A stretch of 64,000 bases of DNA, from NCBI GenBank assembly GCA_949502025.1, contig CATBCG010000024.1:1-64000 (forward strand). The letters run 5' to 3'. The stretch comes from MGBC131033 sp910585655. GTDB taxonomy: Bacteria > Bacillota > Clostridia > Lachnospirales > Lachnospiraceae. Below the pieces are notes generated by a model that worked only from the letters and a program-made list of their open reading frames with translations, had not been told where the DNA came from and made no database searches. The position numbers and the translations under genes are program-made. Shown piece by piece: positions 17,492 to 26,077 of this stretch (within the stretch, counting starts at the first letter, position 1; each line of letters starts with the position of its first letter).

Positions 17492-17986
17492 AAGAGAAGA
17501 ACCAGCTGCTTTAAGCTCTGCTTTTCTCGCCCTCAGCTCCCGAAAAAACTCCGACAGCAATCCGCTGCATTCTTCCTGTAACACTCCCTGTTCTATCTCT
17601 ACCTGGTGGTTAAACTCCTGCATCTGCAGCAAATTTAACACCGATCCCGCGCAGCCTGCCTTTGGATTCATTGCCCCGATCACTACCCGCCGTATCCGGG
17701 ACTGTACGATAGCTCCCGCGCACATCTGACAGGGTTCAAGCGTCACATAAAGCGTACAGTCCTCTAACCTCCAGTCTCCTGTTTTCCGGTTTGCCTTACG
17801 AATCGCCAAAAGCTCGGCATGCGCCAGACCGCTTTTTTCCGTATTACGCCGATTGTATCCTCTGGCGATGATCGTTCCTTCCTGAACAATCACACAGCCG
17901 ATAGGCGTTTCTTCCAGCGCGTAGGCTTTTTTCGCCTGTTTCAGCGCTTCCTTCATAAATATTTCATCCTCTGTCATCTTTGCCAT
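17486..17986 (-). CDS. tadA: tRNA-specific adenosine deaminase (TadA)
   Basis: TadA converts adenosine 34 of tRNA-Arg(ACG) to inosine. The zinc site is complete: HAELLAI supplies His and the catalytic Glu, and PCQMC supplies the two cysteines. Length (166 residues) is normal. Start is the ATG at 17986, with AAAGGA upstream; a second ATG three codons in is possible. It stands alone on its strand. Confidence 0.93.
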   Translation of the reverse strand: MAKMTEDEIFMKEALKQAKKAYALEETPIGCVIVQEGTIIARGYNRRNTEKSGLAHAELLAIRKANRKTGDWRLEDCTLYVTLEPCQMCAGAIVQSRIRRVVIGAMNPKAGCAGSVLNLLQMQEFNHQVEIEQGVLQEECSGLLSEFFRELRARKAELKAAGSSLL

Positions 17987-18111
17987 TTTGTTTTTCCTTT
18001 CTTTTTTCGCTTGTCCTTTTTTCCTCTCTCTGCTATAATGCGGAATGTAAAGAAACCGAGGCTAGCAAAATGATTGTAACATAGAAAAAACAAAACAGCA
18101 ATGGAGGCACT

Positions 18112-18660
18112 ATGAATTTAACTTTAGAAAGCGATCGTCTGATTCTGCGGGTATTGTTTGAACAGCATGCACCCCTGACCGCAGAATTTTACCGACGCAA
18201 CTGGGCTTTTCTCGCCGGATGGGAACCAAATATGAGCAGCCAGAACGCCGACCTTATGACACAGCAAAGCAGCCTTCACTATGAGTTTGAACAACTCAAG
18301 CTAGGCCGCTTTATTCGTTACTGGTATGCTCCAAAGGAACGTCCGGATTTTCTATATGGAACAGTATGCTTCCAAAACATTCTTCCGCGTCCGTTTTCCC
18401 GTTGTGAAATCGGCTACAAACAAGATCGGAATCACCAGGGAAACGGCTATGCAACGGAAGCGGTCGGTACTGCTATCCGGCATCTGTTTACAGAGGGAGG
18501 TCTTCACCGGATAGAAGCGCTTGCCGAATGCCAGAATCTTTCCTCTCTTCGGCTGCTGGAACGCCTGGGCTTCGAGCGGGAAGGCGTCTGCCGACAATCC
18601 GTGTATCTGCGGGACGGCTGGCAGGACTGTTACCGTTACGCCCTACTCAACCCTGTCTAA
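18112..18660 (+). CDS. GNAT-family N-acetyltransferase, RimJ/RimL-like
   Basis: The 182-residue protein begins ESDRLILRVL and contains GYATEAVGTAIRHLF and NLSSLRLLERLGFEREGVC, the acetyl-CoA-binding and C-terminal motifs of RimJ/RimL-type acetyltransferases. Such enzymes acetylate the N termini of ribosomal proteins, but many relatives modify other amines or small molecules, so the target is open. An AATGGAGG ribosome-binding site precedes the ATG. It ends convergently with the next gene, overlapping by four bases. Confidence 0.88.
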   Translation: MNLTLESDRLILRVLFEQHAPLTAEFYRRNWAFLAGWEPNMSSQNADLMTQQSSLHYEFEQLKLGRFIRYWYAPKERPDFLYGTVCFQNILPRPFSRCEIGYKQDRNHQGNGYATEAVGTAIRHLFTEGGLHRIEALAECQNLSSLRLLERLGFEREGVCRQSVYLRDGWQDCYRYALLNPV

Positions 18661-19754
18661 AACCCGCCGCCCATATCCGGCAGAAACAGATACCAGTAGC
18701 CAAAATCTCCTTCTGCCGATCCCGTTTTGCTGATTGGCTTAAAATATTCAAATCCAAACAGCCTTGCCAAAAAGCGTTCTCGGTTTTGGTAAAGCCCTGG
18801 CACCCCGATGATAATCCCTTCCCGTCCCATTCCTTTCATCTTTGCCAAAATCAGATGCCCGTAAGTGTAGTACCCATGTAATAAAAAGCTATTGCTCCCT
18901 AAAATCCAGGTTTCTTTCGGAAAATATTCCAGGTCTGCCGGCTCAATCCGCACGCAGCTCGTAATTGCTTCATCCTCGAACGGACACATCTTCGTGCTTT
19001 GCTGAAAAAAATATTCAATCGGGTTTCCCTGTATCTCCTTCCACTTATCTCTTTCCGCCGCCTCTTCCCGCTTTCTGACCTGCGCTTCCTCCCCTTCTTT
19101 TTGGGTTTCTTCCATCCAGGATTTACTGCGGTAATTATTTCCTTCCCTGGGTTCTGTCAACGGTACTTCTCTCAAAGCCTCCTCTGTTGTCACTGCTTCC
19201 GCCAAGGACTCCGTGAAAACTTCCGAAGCCTCTTCTTGTAAAAGCTCTTTGTTTTCCTGCGTTTCTTCTATATCTGATATATCTTTTTCTAAATTCTTTT
19301 CCTCTTCCTCCGTTGGCGCTACCTCCGCTGCCTTCAACTCTGCTGCCCGCAGCTCGCTTTCTCCCTCTTTCTTATGTACTTTTGTATCTATCGGCACTCC
19401 TTGTTCGTCCCAGGCGCTTCCGATCAGCCCGTCAGGCAGAGAAATCAAAATCCCATTCATCTGTGTAACCGGAAGCCCGCTCTCTCCTGCCTTAGCGCCA
19501 GGAAGTAAAAGCCGCTCCTCTACCCTGCCGCCGGTAAGCTTAATCTCACCGATAGGCACGCGGTAAGCCTGCCTGCCTTCCCAATAATAAAATCCTACCG
19601 GGCAAGTATCCGTAACGTCGCTACGAAGCCGGATGCTGACGATCATCTTGGCGATATCCTCTCGTATTTCCAGCTTAGCGTAGCCTACATTCGTTCCTTT
19701 TTCTCCCCGATTATATTCATACAGATATGATACCATCCTCTGATAGCCAGCCAT
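18657..19754 (-). CDS. DUF6128-like protein with two conserved ends and a Glu-rich linker
   Basis: The 365-residue protein has a conserved N-terminal domain of about 130 residues (MVSYLYEYNRGEKGTNVGYA) and a conserved C-terminal domain of about 110 residues (SFLLHGYYTYGHLILAK, GVPGLYQNRERFLARLFGF). A 120-residue Glu-rich, probably disordered linker joins them. Proteins with this layout are common and mostly uncharacterised in Lachnospiraceae; the DUF6128 assignment is from memory. No signal peptide is visible. Its ribosome-binding site is buried in a long inverted repeat. Confidence 0.7.
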   Translation of the reverse strand: MAGYQRMVSYLYEYNRGEKGTNVGYAKLEIREDIAKMIVSIRLRSDVTDTCPVGFYYWEGRQAYRVPIGEIKLTGGRVEERLLLPGAKAGESGLPVTQMNGILISLPDGLIGSAWDEQGVPIDTKVHKKEGESELRAAELKAAEVAPTEEEEKNLEKDISDIEETQENKELLQEEASEVFTESLAEAVTTEEALREVPLTEPREGNNYRSKSWMEETQKEGEEAQVRKREEAAERDKWKEIQGNPIEYFFQQSTKMCPFEDEAITSCVRIEPADLEYFPKETWILGSNSFLLHGYYTYGHLILAKMKGMGREGIIIGVPGLYQNRERFLARLFGFEYFKPISKTGSAEGDFGYWYLFLPDMGGGF

Positions 19755-19759
19755 AAAAA

Positions 19760-19841
19760 ACCTCCCTCATAAGATTACCGTACTATCCCCAAAGAGTATC
19801 TGACTCCATGGTTCTTTCCATAATCTTATGAAAGAGGAAGG
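19760..19841 (-). promoter_or_regulatory. Hairpin that can occlude the ribosome-binding site of the DUF6128-like gene
   Basis: On the minus strand CATAAGATTA (19830-19821) pairs perfectly with TAATCTTATG (19777-19768). The next bases CCTTCCT (19841-19835) can pair, with one wobble and a four-base bulge, with AGGGAGG (19767-19761), which is the Shine-Dalgarno sequence. The loop is 43 bases. This would block translation unless opened. Confidence 0.45.
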
Positions 19842-19876
19842 AAATTTATGCCTGTAAACGTTCTATTCTAAAGCTT

Positions 19877-20737
19877 TTATTTCTTTAACTTCTCTGCCAG
19901 CTCTGCAAATTGCTCTAAGGAAAGCATTTCTCCCCGTACGGACGGCGACAATCCCATCTGCTCCAACGCAGCGACAACATTCTCCTTTTGCAACTCCAAT
20001 TCCTGAGAATTTGTCAGTCCGTTGACCAGTGTTTTTCTTCTCTGCGCAAAAGATGCTCTTATCAGGCGGAATAAAAACGCTTCATCCTCTACCGAAACCG
20101 GACAGACTTCGTGTCTTGTCAGTCGAATCACAGCAGAGCCTACGCCCGGACGCGGCATAAAGCAATTCGGCGGCACGTTAGCAGCCAGATAGGCGTCCGC
20201 ATAATACTGCACCGCCAGCGAGAGCGCTCCATAATCCTTGCTGCCTGGACCGGCTTTCATCCGCTCCGCTACCTCTTTTTGAATCATCACAGTAATGCTG
20301 ACCAGCGGCACATGCTCTTCCAACAACCCCATAATAATCGGCGTCGTAATATAATAAGGGAGATTTGCCACTACCTTAATCGGTCTGCCGCCGTTTTTCT
20401 CCTGTACAAGCTGATTTAAGTCTATCTTTAAAATATCTCCGTTTAAAATCGTTACATTTTCATAGCCGGAAAGCGTATCCTCCAAAATCGGAATCAGGTT
20501 GCGATCAATTTCCACGGCTACTACTTCTCTTGCCGCCTCGCACAAATACTGCGTCAGCGTACCAATCCCCGGTCCAATCTCTAACACCAGATCTTCCTTT
20601 GTCACCTCGGCTGCTGCTACAATTTTTTCCAGCACATGCGTATCAATCAAAAAATTCTGCCCGAATTTCTTTTGAAAACGAAACTGGTACTTTTGCAGTA
20701 TTTCAATCGTATTTTTTGGCTGTCCCAGATTTGCCAT
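19877..20737 (-). CDS. rsmA: 16S rRNA (adenine1518/1519-N6) dimethyltransferase (RsmA/KsgA)
   Basis: RsmA dimethylates two adjacent adenosines near the 3' end of 16S rRNA late in small-subunit assembly. KKFGQNFL, the SAM motif EIGPGIGTLT, AVEIDRNL and the catalytic NLPYYITTPI are all present, and the 286-residue length is typical. The metG-tatD-rsmA gene order is common in Firmicutes and supports the call. The start follows GCAGGTGA. Loss of this enzyme gives kasugamycin resistance in other bacteria. Confidence 0.95.
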   Translation of the reverse strand: MANLGQPKNTIEILQKYQFRFQKKFGQNFLIDTHVLEKIVAAAEVTKEDLVLEIGPGIGTLTQYLCEAAREVVAVEIDRNLIPILEDTLSGYENVTILNGDILKIDLNQLVQEKNGGRPIKVVANLPYYITTPIIMGLLEEHVPLVSITVMIQKEVAERMKAGPGSKDYGALSLAVQYYADAYLAANVPPNCFMPRPGVGSAVIRLTRHEVCPVSVEDEAFLFRLIRASFAQRRKTLVNGLTNSQELELQKENVVAALEQMGLSPSVRGEMLSLEQFAELAEKLKK

Positions 20738-20773
20738 CGTATCACCTGCTTCTTTTTTTGTATTACGTTCCTT

Positions 20774-21664
20774 TTATGCGTCAACCTCGCTGACCCGCAG
20801 TTTCTGATATATGCTTCTGGCGTTTTGCGTCGTCTGCCGGACTACTTCTTCTACTCCTATTTCTTTTATTTCTGCGATCTGCTCTGCCACATAGGTCAAA
20901 TATGCCGAACAGTTCCGTTTTCCGCGGTATGGCTCCGGAGCCAGATAAGGGCAGTCCGTTTCCAGTACGAGATGCTCTAACGGCGCGCGTTTTACCACTG
21001 CTTTGAGCTTTTTCGCGTTTTTAAAGGTAATAACCCCTCCGATGCCCAGATAAAACCCGGCGTCTAAGTACTGCTCCGCCATTTCCCAGGAATAAGAATA
21101 GCAATGAATAATCCCGCCGATTTCCTCTAGCCGCTCTTCCTTCATGATACGCCAGGTATCTGCCGCCGCGTCACGGCTGTGAATATTGACCGGAAGCCCG
21201 AGTTCCCTGGCAAGGTGAAGTTGCGCCCGAAACCATTTTTCCTGAAGCGTATGATCTGCCTTGTCCCAATAATAATCCAGACCGATTTCTCCAATCGCTA
21301 CTACTTTTTCTTTGGCAGCCCAGGTACGCAGTAGCTCTATACCTTTTTTCTCCGTTCCTGACTGCTCCAGCTCCTCCAGCTCTCCTACCTCGTCCGGGTG
21401 AACGCCAACCGCCGCATATACCCGTTCGTAACGTTCTGCCAGCTCCAGGGCGCGGCGACAGGAGGCTAAACTGGCTCCTACGTTGACAACCGCCTCTATA
21501 TGCCCCACGTCTCCGTCAGAAGGTAACATTCTGCCGGGAAGCGCCGAAAGCAGCGCCTCTCGATCCAAATCAAATTGCCCGTCGTCATAATGCGCATGTG
21601 TATCTATGACTCCAAGTGTATTTCTACGTTCAGACATCTCTGTTATTTCCGGTGCCTCTAGCAT
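20774..21664 (-). CDS. tatD: TatD-family metal-dependent DNase
   Basis: The 296-residue protein has VIDTHAHYDD with the first metal-binding histidines, AIGEIGLDYYW, PVNIHSRDA, IIHCYSYSWE and LETDCPYLAP, all typical of the TatD family. Members are magnesium-dependent 3'-5' exonucleases or endonucleases involved in DNA or RNA turnover. An insertion of about 15 residues near position 45 is unusual. The start at 21664 overlaps the metG stop (ATGCTAG) and has GGAGCGG upstream, so it is translationally coupled to metG. Confidence 0.93.
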   Translation of the reverse strand: MLEAPEITEMSERRNTLGVIDTHAHYDDGQFDLDREALLSALPGRMLPSDGDVGHIEAVVNVGASLASCRRALELAERYERVYAAVGVHPDEVGELEELEQSGTEKKGIELLRTWAAKEKVVAIGEIGLDYYWDKADHTLQEKWFRAQLHLARELGLPVNIHSRDAAADTWRIMKEERLEEIGGIIHCYSYSWEMAEQYLDAGFYLGIGGVITFKNAKKLKAVVKRAPLEHLVLETDCPYLAPEPYRGKRNCSAYLTYVAEQIAEIKEIGVEEVVRQTTQNARSIYQKLRVSEVDA

Positions 21665-23676
21665 ATTTCCGCTCCCGAAGGCATGGTCTTTTCTGGTGTC
21701 ATCAACGCCAAACCGCCGTTTTCATCCTCTGCACACAGCAGCATTCCCTCAGATACCACTCCAGCCAGAGTAGCCGGCTTTAAGTTTACCAATACCATGA
21801 CCTTTTTGCCTACCATTTCTTCTGCACTGTAATATGCTTTGATACCGGATACGATCTGTTTGACCTGACTGCCGATCCGTACTTGAGAACAAAGGAGCTT
21901 TTTGCTCTTTTTCACTTCTTCACAGGCAATGATTTCTCCTACCTGGAACTGCATTTTTGCAAACTCCTCATACGTGATTTCCGGCTTTGCTTCTATGTCG
22001 ATTCCAACAGACTCCCCGCCTGCAGCCGCTCCGGTTCCTGCCTTCGCATGATTTCCTGTCTTTGCAGCTTCTTCCTCTACGACCTTTTTCTGAGCCGCCT
22101 GGATACCTTCTACCTGCTTCATAATATCGGCTAGTTTTAAACGGGCAAAAAGGATTTCCGGCTCTTCCGTCACCTTCGTTCCTGATTCATACCGTCCGTA
22201 CTCTTCCATTTCCTCTAACGTACGCTTCGTACTATGAAGCTGCGCCAAAATCTTTTCACTGGTCTCCGGCATAAAGGAATACAGCAGCGACGCACCGATA
22301 CAAATACTCTCTGTCAGGTTATATAAAACCTCTGCCAGCCGATCCTGCTTTTCCTCTTCCTTTGCCAACACCCACGGCATTGTCTCGTCAATATATTTAT
22401 TGCAGCGTTTAAACAACGTAAAAATATCCGTCATAGCATCTGCTACCCGCAGTCCGTCCATATGCTCTATTACTTTCTTTGGCGTCTCTAAGGAAAGAGC
22501 TTTCAGCTCCTCGTCTACCGCCTCGTTTACTCCAGTATGCCTTACTACGCCGCCGAAATACTGATTGCTCATGGAAATCGTACGTTTTACCAGATTTCCC
22601 AGCACATTTGCCAGCTCTGCATTGATCCGCTCCACCAGCAGCTCCCACGTAATTACTCCGTCGTTTTCAAACGGCATTTCGTGTAACACGAAATAACGTA
22701 CTGCGTCTACGCCGAACAGAGCGACCAAATCATCCGCATAGATCACATTCCCTTTGGATTTACTCATCTTACCGTCTCCCTGCAGCAGCCACGGATGACC
22801 GAATATCTGCTTTGGCAGCGGCAGATCCAGAGCCATCAGGAAAATCGGCCAGTAAATCGTATGAAAGCGGATAATATCCTTTCCAATCAAATGCAGATCG
22901 GCAGCCCAATACTTTCCGAACAGCTCTCCATGCTCCCCGTCACAGTCATATCCCAGACCTGTGATATAGTTTGTCAGCGCGTCCAGCCAGACATAGACCA
23001 CATGTTTCGGATCAAAGTCCACCAGCACGCCCCACTGAAAGCTTGTACGGGATACGCACAGATCCTGCAGCCCCGGCAGTAGAAAATTGTTCATCATCTC
23101 ATTTTTCCGGGAAACCGGCTGGATAAATTCCGGATGAGCATTGATATGGTCAATCAGTCTATCAGCGTATTTACTCATCTTAAAAAAGTAAGCTTCCTCT
23201 TTGGCAGGCTGAACCTCCCTGCCGCAGTCCGGGCATTTGCCGTCTACTAGCTGTGATTCCGTAAAAAAGGATTCGCACGGCGTACAATACAGTCCTTCAT
23301 AATGCCCCTTATAAATATCGCCTTGATCATAAAGCTTTTTAAAAATCTTTTGTACCTGTTTTTCATGATCGGGATCCGTCGTACGGATAAATTTGTCATA
23401 AGAGGTATTCATCAGATCCCAAATCCCTTTGATCGTCCCTGCCACCCCGTCTACAAATTCTTTTGGTGTTACACCTGCCTCCGATGCCTTTAATTCAATT
23501 TTTTGCCCATGCTCGTCCGTCCCGGTCTGAAAGCGGACGTCATACCCCTGTCCTCTTTTAAAGCGCGCAATACTATCTGCCAATACGATTTCATAGGTAT
23601 TGCCAATATGCGGCTTCCCAGACGTATAGGCAATCGCTGTCGTAATATAATAAGGCTTTTTACAGTTTTTACACAT
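21658..23676 (-). CDS. metG: Methionyl-tRNA synthetase
   Basis: MetG charges tRNA-Met and so feeds both initiation and elongation. The class I motifs HIGN and KMSKSKGN are present, together with two CxxC pairs in the zinc knuckle (CTPC and CPDC). A C-terminal EMAP-type tRNA-binding domain lies after a linker of about 45 residues (EIIACEEVKKSKKLL). I chose the ATG at 23676, which follows AAAGGAGA; an ATG further upstream lies within the repeat element. The gene is led by a T-box and co-transcribed with tatD and rsmA. Confidence 0.95.
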   Translation of the reverse strand: MCKNCKKPYYITTAIAYTSGKPHIGNTYEIVLADSIARFKRGQGYDVRFQTGTDEHGQKIELKASEAGVTPKEFVDGVAGTIKGIWDLMNTSYDKFIRTTDPDHEKQVQKIFKKLYDQGDIYKGHYEGLYCTPCESFFTESQLVDGKCPDCGREVQPAKEEAYFFKMSKYADRLIDHINAHPEFIQPVSRKNEMMNNFLLPGLQDLCVSRTSFQWGVLVDFDPKHVVYVWLDALTNYITGLGYDCDGEHGELFGKYWAADLHLIGKDIIRFHTIYWPIFLMALDLPLPKQIFGHPWLLQGDGKMSKSKGNVIYADDLVALFGVDAVRYFVLHEMPFENDGVITWELLVERINAELANVLGNLVKRTISMSNQYFGGVVRHTGVNEAVDEELKALSLETPKKVIEHMDGLRVADAMTDIFTLFKRCNKYIDETMPWVLAKEEEKQDRLAEVLYNLTESICIGASLLYSFMPETSEKILAQLHSTKRTLEEMEEYGRYESGTKVTEEPEILFARLKLADIMKQVEGIQAAQKKVVEEEAAKTGNHAKAGTGAAAGGESVGIDIEAKPEITYEEFAKMQFQVGEIIACEEVKKSKKLLCSQVRIGSQVKQIVSGIKAYYSAEEMVGKKVMVLVNLKPATLAGVVSEGMLLCAEDENGGLALMTPEKTMPSGAEIC

Positions 23677-23697
23677 TACACAATCTCCTTTCTTTTT

Positions 23698-23976
23698 CCT
23701 GTCATATAAAACGGAATTCCACAAAGTGGAATTCTCGCACCGAGCGCGGTTGCCATACGGCAACATCTTCCATTCGCGCGAGTGTGCCTCCCGCCCAGAG
23801 GGCTTTTGTATGATAGGGAAGTTCGGAGAACTTTCCTATCATATGAAAAAGAATTCCACAAAGTGGAATTCTCGCGCCGAGCGCGGTTGCCGAACGGCAA
23901 CATCTTCCATGCGCGCGAGTGCGCATCCCCCGGAGGGCTTTTTGTATGATAGGGAAGTTCGGAGAACTTTCCTATC
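23698..23976 (-). repeat. Tandem 137-bp multi-hairpin element in the metG leader
   Basis: Two copies of about 137 bases, roughly 90% identical, lie head to tail between the T-box terminator and metG. Each holds three perfect or near-perfect palindromes. The first is GAATTCCAC-AAA-GTGGAATTC (23714-23734 and 23851-23871). The second is a GTTGCC/CGGCAAC-type stem-loop. The third is a 13-bp stem beginning GATAGGGAAGTTC (23812-23840 and 23948-23976). A fragment of a third copy may precede the first. No other copy occurs in this window. Confidence 0.9.
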
Positions 23977-23980
23977 ATAC

Positions 23981-24354
23981 AAAAAAACTTCCCCTGTCTA
24001 AAAGACGCCTCTATAGTCGCCTTAAAGACGGGAAAGCCCCGTGATACCACTTTAATTCACACGTTCCTCACGAAACGCACCTCTGTAGCTGCTGTCCGCC
24101 CAAACGTCTGCCGTCCTGCTAAAAAACAGAACCGTTCTTCTAAGACACACAGCCTGACACGATAACGGGCGTACCCGTCGTAGCCTAAAGCATCTGATAT
24201 GCCATCGGTACGAAGCTCCAAGACCATCTTCGGCAGTCTTCTGTTATCCGCTTCCACCCACACGGACTCTCTGTCAACTTTTGACCTGCTTACTCTTCTT
24301 TTCTCAGCCTTTTATTTATAACGGACACGCCATGATTACCGTGTCCTTGTGTAG
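23981..24354 (-). promoter_or_regulatory. T-box riboswitch of metG, presumably tRNA-Met-responsive
   Basis: The leader contains the T-box core AAAGTGGTATCACGG (minus strand, 24053-24039), whose TGGT would pair with the ACCA end of uncharged tRNA. It is followed by a terminator in which CTTTCCC (24036-24030) pairs with GGGGAAG (23994-23988), before seven T residues. Upstream the AGAGAGTC and GGTGGAAG segments look like the stem I apical motifs, and a GGACACG/CGTGTCC hairpin starts the transcript. The adjacent synthetase predicts a Met specifier, but I could not place the codon with certainty. Confidence 0.85.
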
Positions 24355-24359
24355 TTCAT

Positions 24360-24388
24360 AGTCTAATCAGATTTGCCGGATTTGTCAA
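24360..24388 (-). promoter_or_regulatory. Promoter of the metG T-box transcript
   Basis: On the minus strand TTGACA (24388-24383) and TAGACT (24365-24360) are separated by 17 bases. This defines the T-box leader as starting near 24353 and gives an untranslated leader of about 680 bases. Confidence 0.7.
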
Positions 24389-24416
24389 GGGAATTTTTCG
24401 TTTCAGAAAATTTTCC

Positions 24417-24445
24417 TTGCACTTTTTTCTCTTCTATGCTACACT
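24417..24445 (+). promoter_or_regulatory. Promoter of the second MATE gene
   Basis: TTGCAC (24417-24422) and TACACT (24440-24445) are spaced by 17 bases, so the transcript should begin near 24452, about 30 bases before the leader terminator. It is divergent from the metG promoter. Confidence 0.6.
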
Positions 24446-24451
24446 GCCTAC

Positions 24452-24558
24452 AGCGCTCCTTGCCACCGGGTAAGGAGAAGGTGTCAGACTTTCTATCGTT
24501 AGGTCGCAAAGAATCACAGATTCTTTAGAAGATAGGAAGGGCTGACATTTTTTATTTT
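24452..24558 (+). promoter_or_regulatory. Attenuator-like structured leader of the second MATE gene
   Basis: The leader holds a long terminator. TGTCAG (24482-24487) pairs with CTGACA (24542-24547), CTATC with GATAG inside it, and AAAGAATC (24508-24515) with GATTCTTT (24519-24526); TTTTTTATTTT follows. Upstream, CTCCTT (24456-24461) pairs with AAGGAG (24472-24477), and CACC (24464-24467) can pair with GGTG (24480-24483), which overlaps the base of the terminator. This layout suggests conditional termination before the efflux gene. It matches no riboswitch class I recognise. Confidence 0.6.
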
Positions 24559-24583
24559 GTGTAAAAAGTTGGAGGTATCGTAT

Positions 24584-25942
24584 ATGAGACAACAGCACTC
24601 TCTCTGCAAAAAATTTCTTCACTACGCCATGTTAAACGTCCTTGGTATGGTCGGACTATCCTGCTACATCCTGGCAGACACCTTTTTTATTTCCAAAAGC
24701 CTGGGGGCAAACGGGCTGGCAGCGCTGAATCTGGCTATTCCGGTCTATAGTTTTATCCACGGCTGCGGGCTCATGCTGGGAATGGGCGGCGCCACACGTT
24801 ATTCCGTCCTGCAAGGACAGGGTTCTTCCCATCTCCACGAAACCAGGGCTGTTTTTCTTCATACATTGTATATGCTGATCGTATTCGCCGTCCTCTTTGT
24901 CCTCCTTGGTATCTTTTGCTCCGGAAGCATTACAGCGCTGCTTGGCGCCAATGAAGAAATTTTTTCTATGACCAGGATTTATCTTCAGGTGATTTTGCTG
25001 TTTTCTCCGGCGTTCCTGCTCAATGAAGTCCTGATTTGCTTTATAAGAAACGACGGCAACCCGCGGCTGGCTATGTTTGGTATGCTGCTTGGCAGCTTCT
25101 CCAACATCGTACTGGATTATGTCTTTCTCTTTCTGCTTCATTTAGGGATTTTCGGGGCTGTCCTGGCTACCGGCTTTGCCCCTTTGCTCAGTATGGCGGT
25201 CCTGTCCGTTCACTGGATTTCCGGAAAAAACAGTGCTGCCCTAACGCCAAACAAACTTTTTACCGGGCAAGGCTCCGGCAAAACTTCTTTTTCCTGGCTT
25301 TCCCTGACTGCGCAGATCCTCTCTTTAGGCATTCCCTTCCTGGTTTCCGAAGTTGCCGCAGGAGTTGTCATGATTGTATTTAATTTCCTTATTCTGTCTT
25401 TACAGGGAAATATCGGAGTAGCCGCCTATGGCGTTATTGCCAATCTCTCCCTTGTCGTCAATTCCATCTATAACGGAATCGCTCAAGGGATGCAGCCTCT
25501 GACCAGTCAGGCATACGGGCAGACCATGACCCCTAACATTCCGTCAAATGCCTTGCAGCAGATTTTCCGTTATGCGCTCCTTACCGTCCTTTTTGTTTCC
25601 GCTGTTATTTATAGCGGAATTTTCCTCCTTGCCGACCCGATTACCCATATTTTTAACAGCGAACAAAATACAATCCTTCAAGAAATCGCTGTCCTGGGTC
25701 TAAGACTGTATTTTATCTCCATTCCTTTTGCCGGCTTTAATATTTTACTGGCTACTTTTTTTACTTCTACGATGAAGGCGCTTCCTGCCCAGGTTATTTC
25801 TCTGCTTCGCGGGCTGCTGCTTGTCCTCCCTCTTGCGTTCCTCCTGTCGGCTCTCGCCGGCATAAACGGCGTCTGGCTGACTCTGCCATTGACGGAAGCC
25901 ATAGTCGCCCTGATTGGAATAGGACTGATACGCCGGAAGTGA
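24584..25942 (+). CDS. MATE-family efflux transporter
   Basis: This 452-residue, twelve-segment protein opens with LNVLGMVGLSCYILADTFFIS and contains GMGGATRYSV, both typical of the MATE subgroup that includes MepA/DinF-like pumps. It differs clearly from the MATE protein at 15.4 kb. The start at 24584 follows GGAGG; an earlier TTG-initiated reading has no ribosome-binding site. Its expression is probably controlled by the terminator-bearing leader. The substrate is unknown. Confidence 0.92.
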   Translation: MRQQHSLCKKFLHYAMLNVLGMVGLSCYILADTFFISKSLGANGLAALNLAIPVYSFIHGCGLMLGMGGATRYSVLQGQGSSHLHETRAVFLHTLYMLIVFAVLFVLLGIFCSGSITALLGANEEIFSMTRIYLQVILLFSPAFLLNEVLICFIRNDGNPRLAMFGMLLGSFSNIVLDYVFLFLLHLGIFGAVLATGFAPLLSMAVLSVHWISGKNSAALTPNKLFTGQGSGKTSFSWLSLTAQILSLGIPFLVSEVAAGVVMIVFNFLILSLQGNIGVAAYGVIANLSLVVNSIYNGIAQGMQPLTSQAYGQTMTPNIPSNALQQIFRYALLTVLFVSAVIYSGIFLLADPITHIFNSEQNTILQEIAVLGLRLYFISIPFAGFNILLATFFTSTMKALPAQVISLLRGLLLVLPLAFLLSALAGINGVWLTLPLTEAIVALIGIGLIRRK

Positions 25943-26020
25943 TATTCAAAAAATACAAAAAATCACAAGGAAATTCTGGCTTTTTTTCCAGAAAAATGCT
26001 ACAATAAAAGTATCTAACAG

Positions 26021-26043
26021 GCAGCCGCAACAACGTCGGCTGT
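26021..26043 (+). promoter_or_regulatory. Hairpin in the leader of the PPK2 gene
   Basis: GCAGCC (26021-26026) pairs with GGCTGT (26038-26043) in the short leader. A TACAAT box (26000-26005) upstream could be the -10, but the -35 region is poor. The role is unknown. Confidence 0.35.
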
Positions 26044-26077
26044 CTTAACGGAAATAACATGCTTCGAGGTGAACACT

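Noticed and set aside
23701..23976. CRISPR array from the two repeated palindromic units
   Set aside because: Only two long, contiguous copies with no unique spacers and no cas genes nearby; this is a tandem duplication.
23676..24050. A 124-codon minus-strand frame across the metG leader
   Set aside because: It consists of the tandem palindromic repeat read as protein and overlaps the T-box terminator; its internal similarity is simply the DNA repeat.
24435..24527. A 30-codon frame starting ATGCTACACTGC in the leader of the second MATE gene, possible leader peptide
   Set aside because: Its ATG lies within the predicted -10 region, upstream of the transcription start, and it has no ribosome-binding site.
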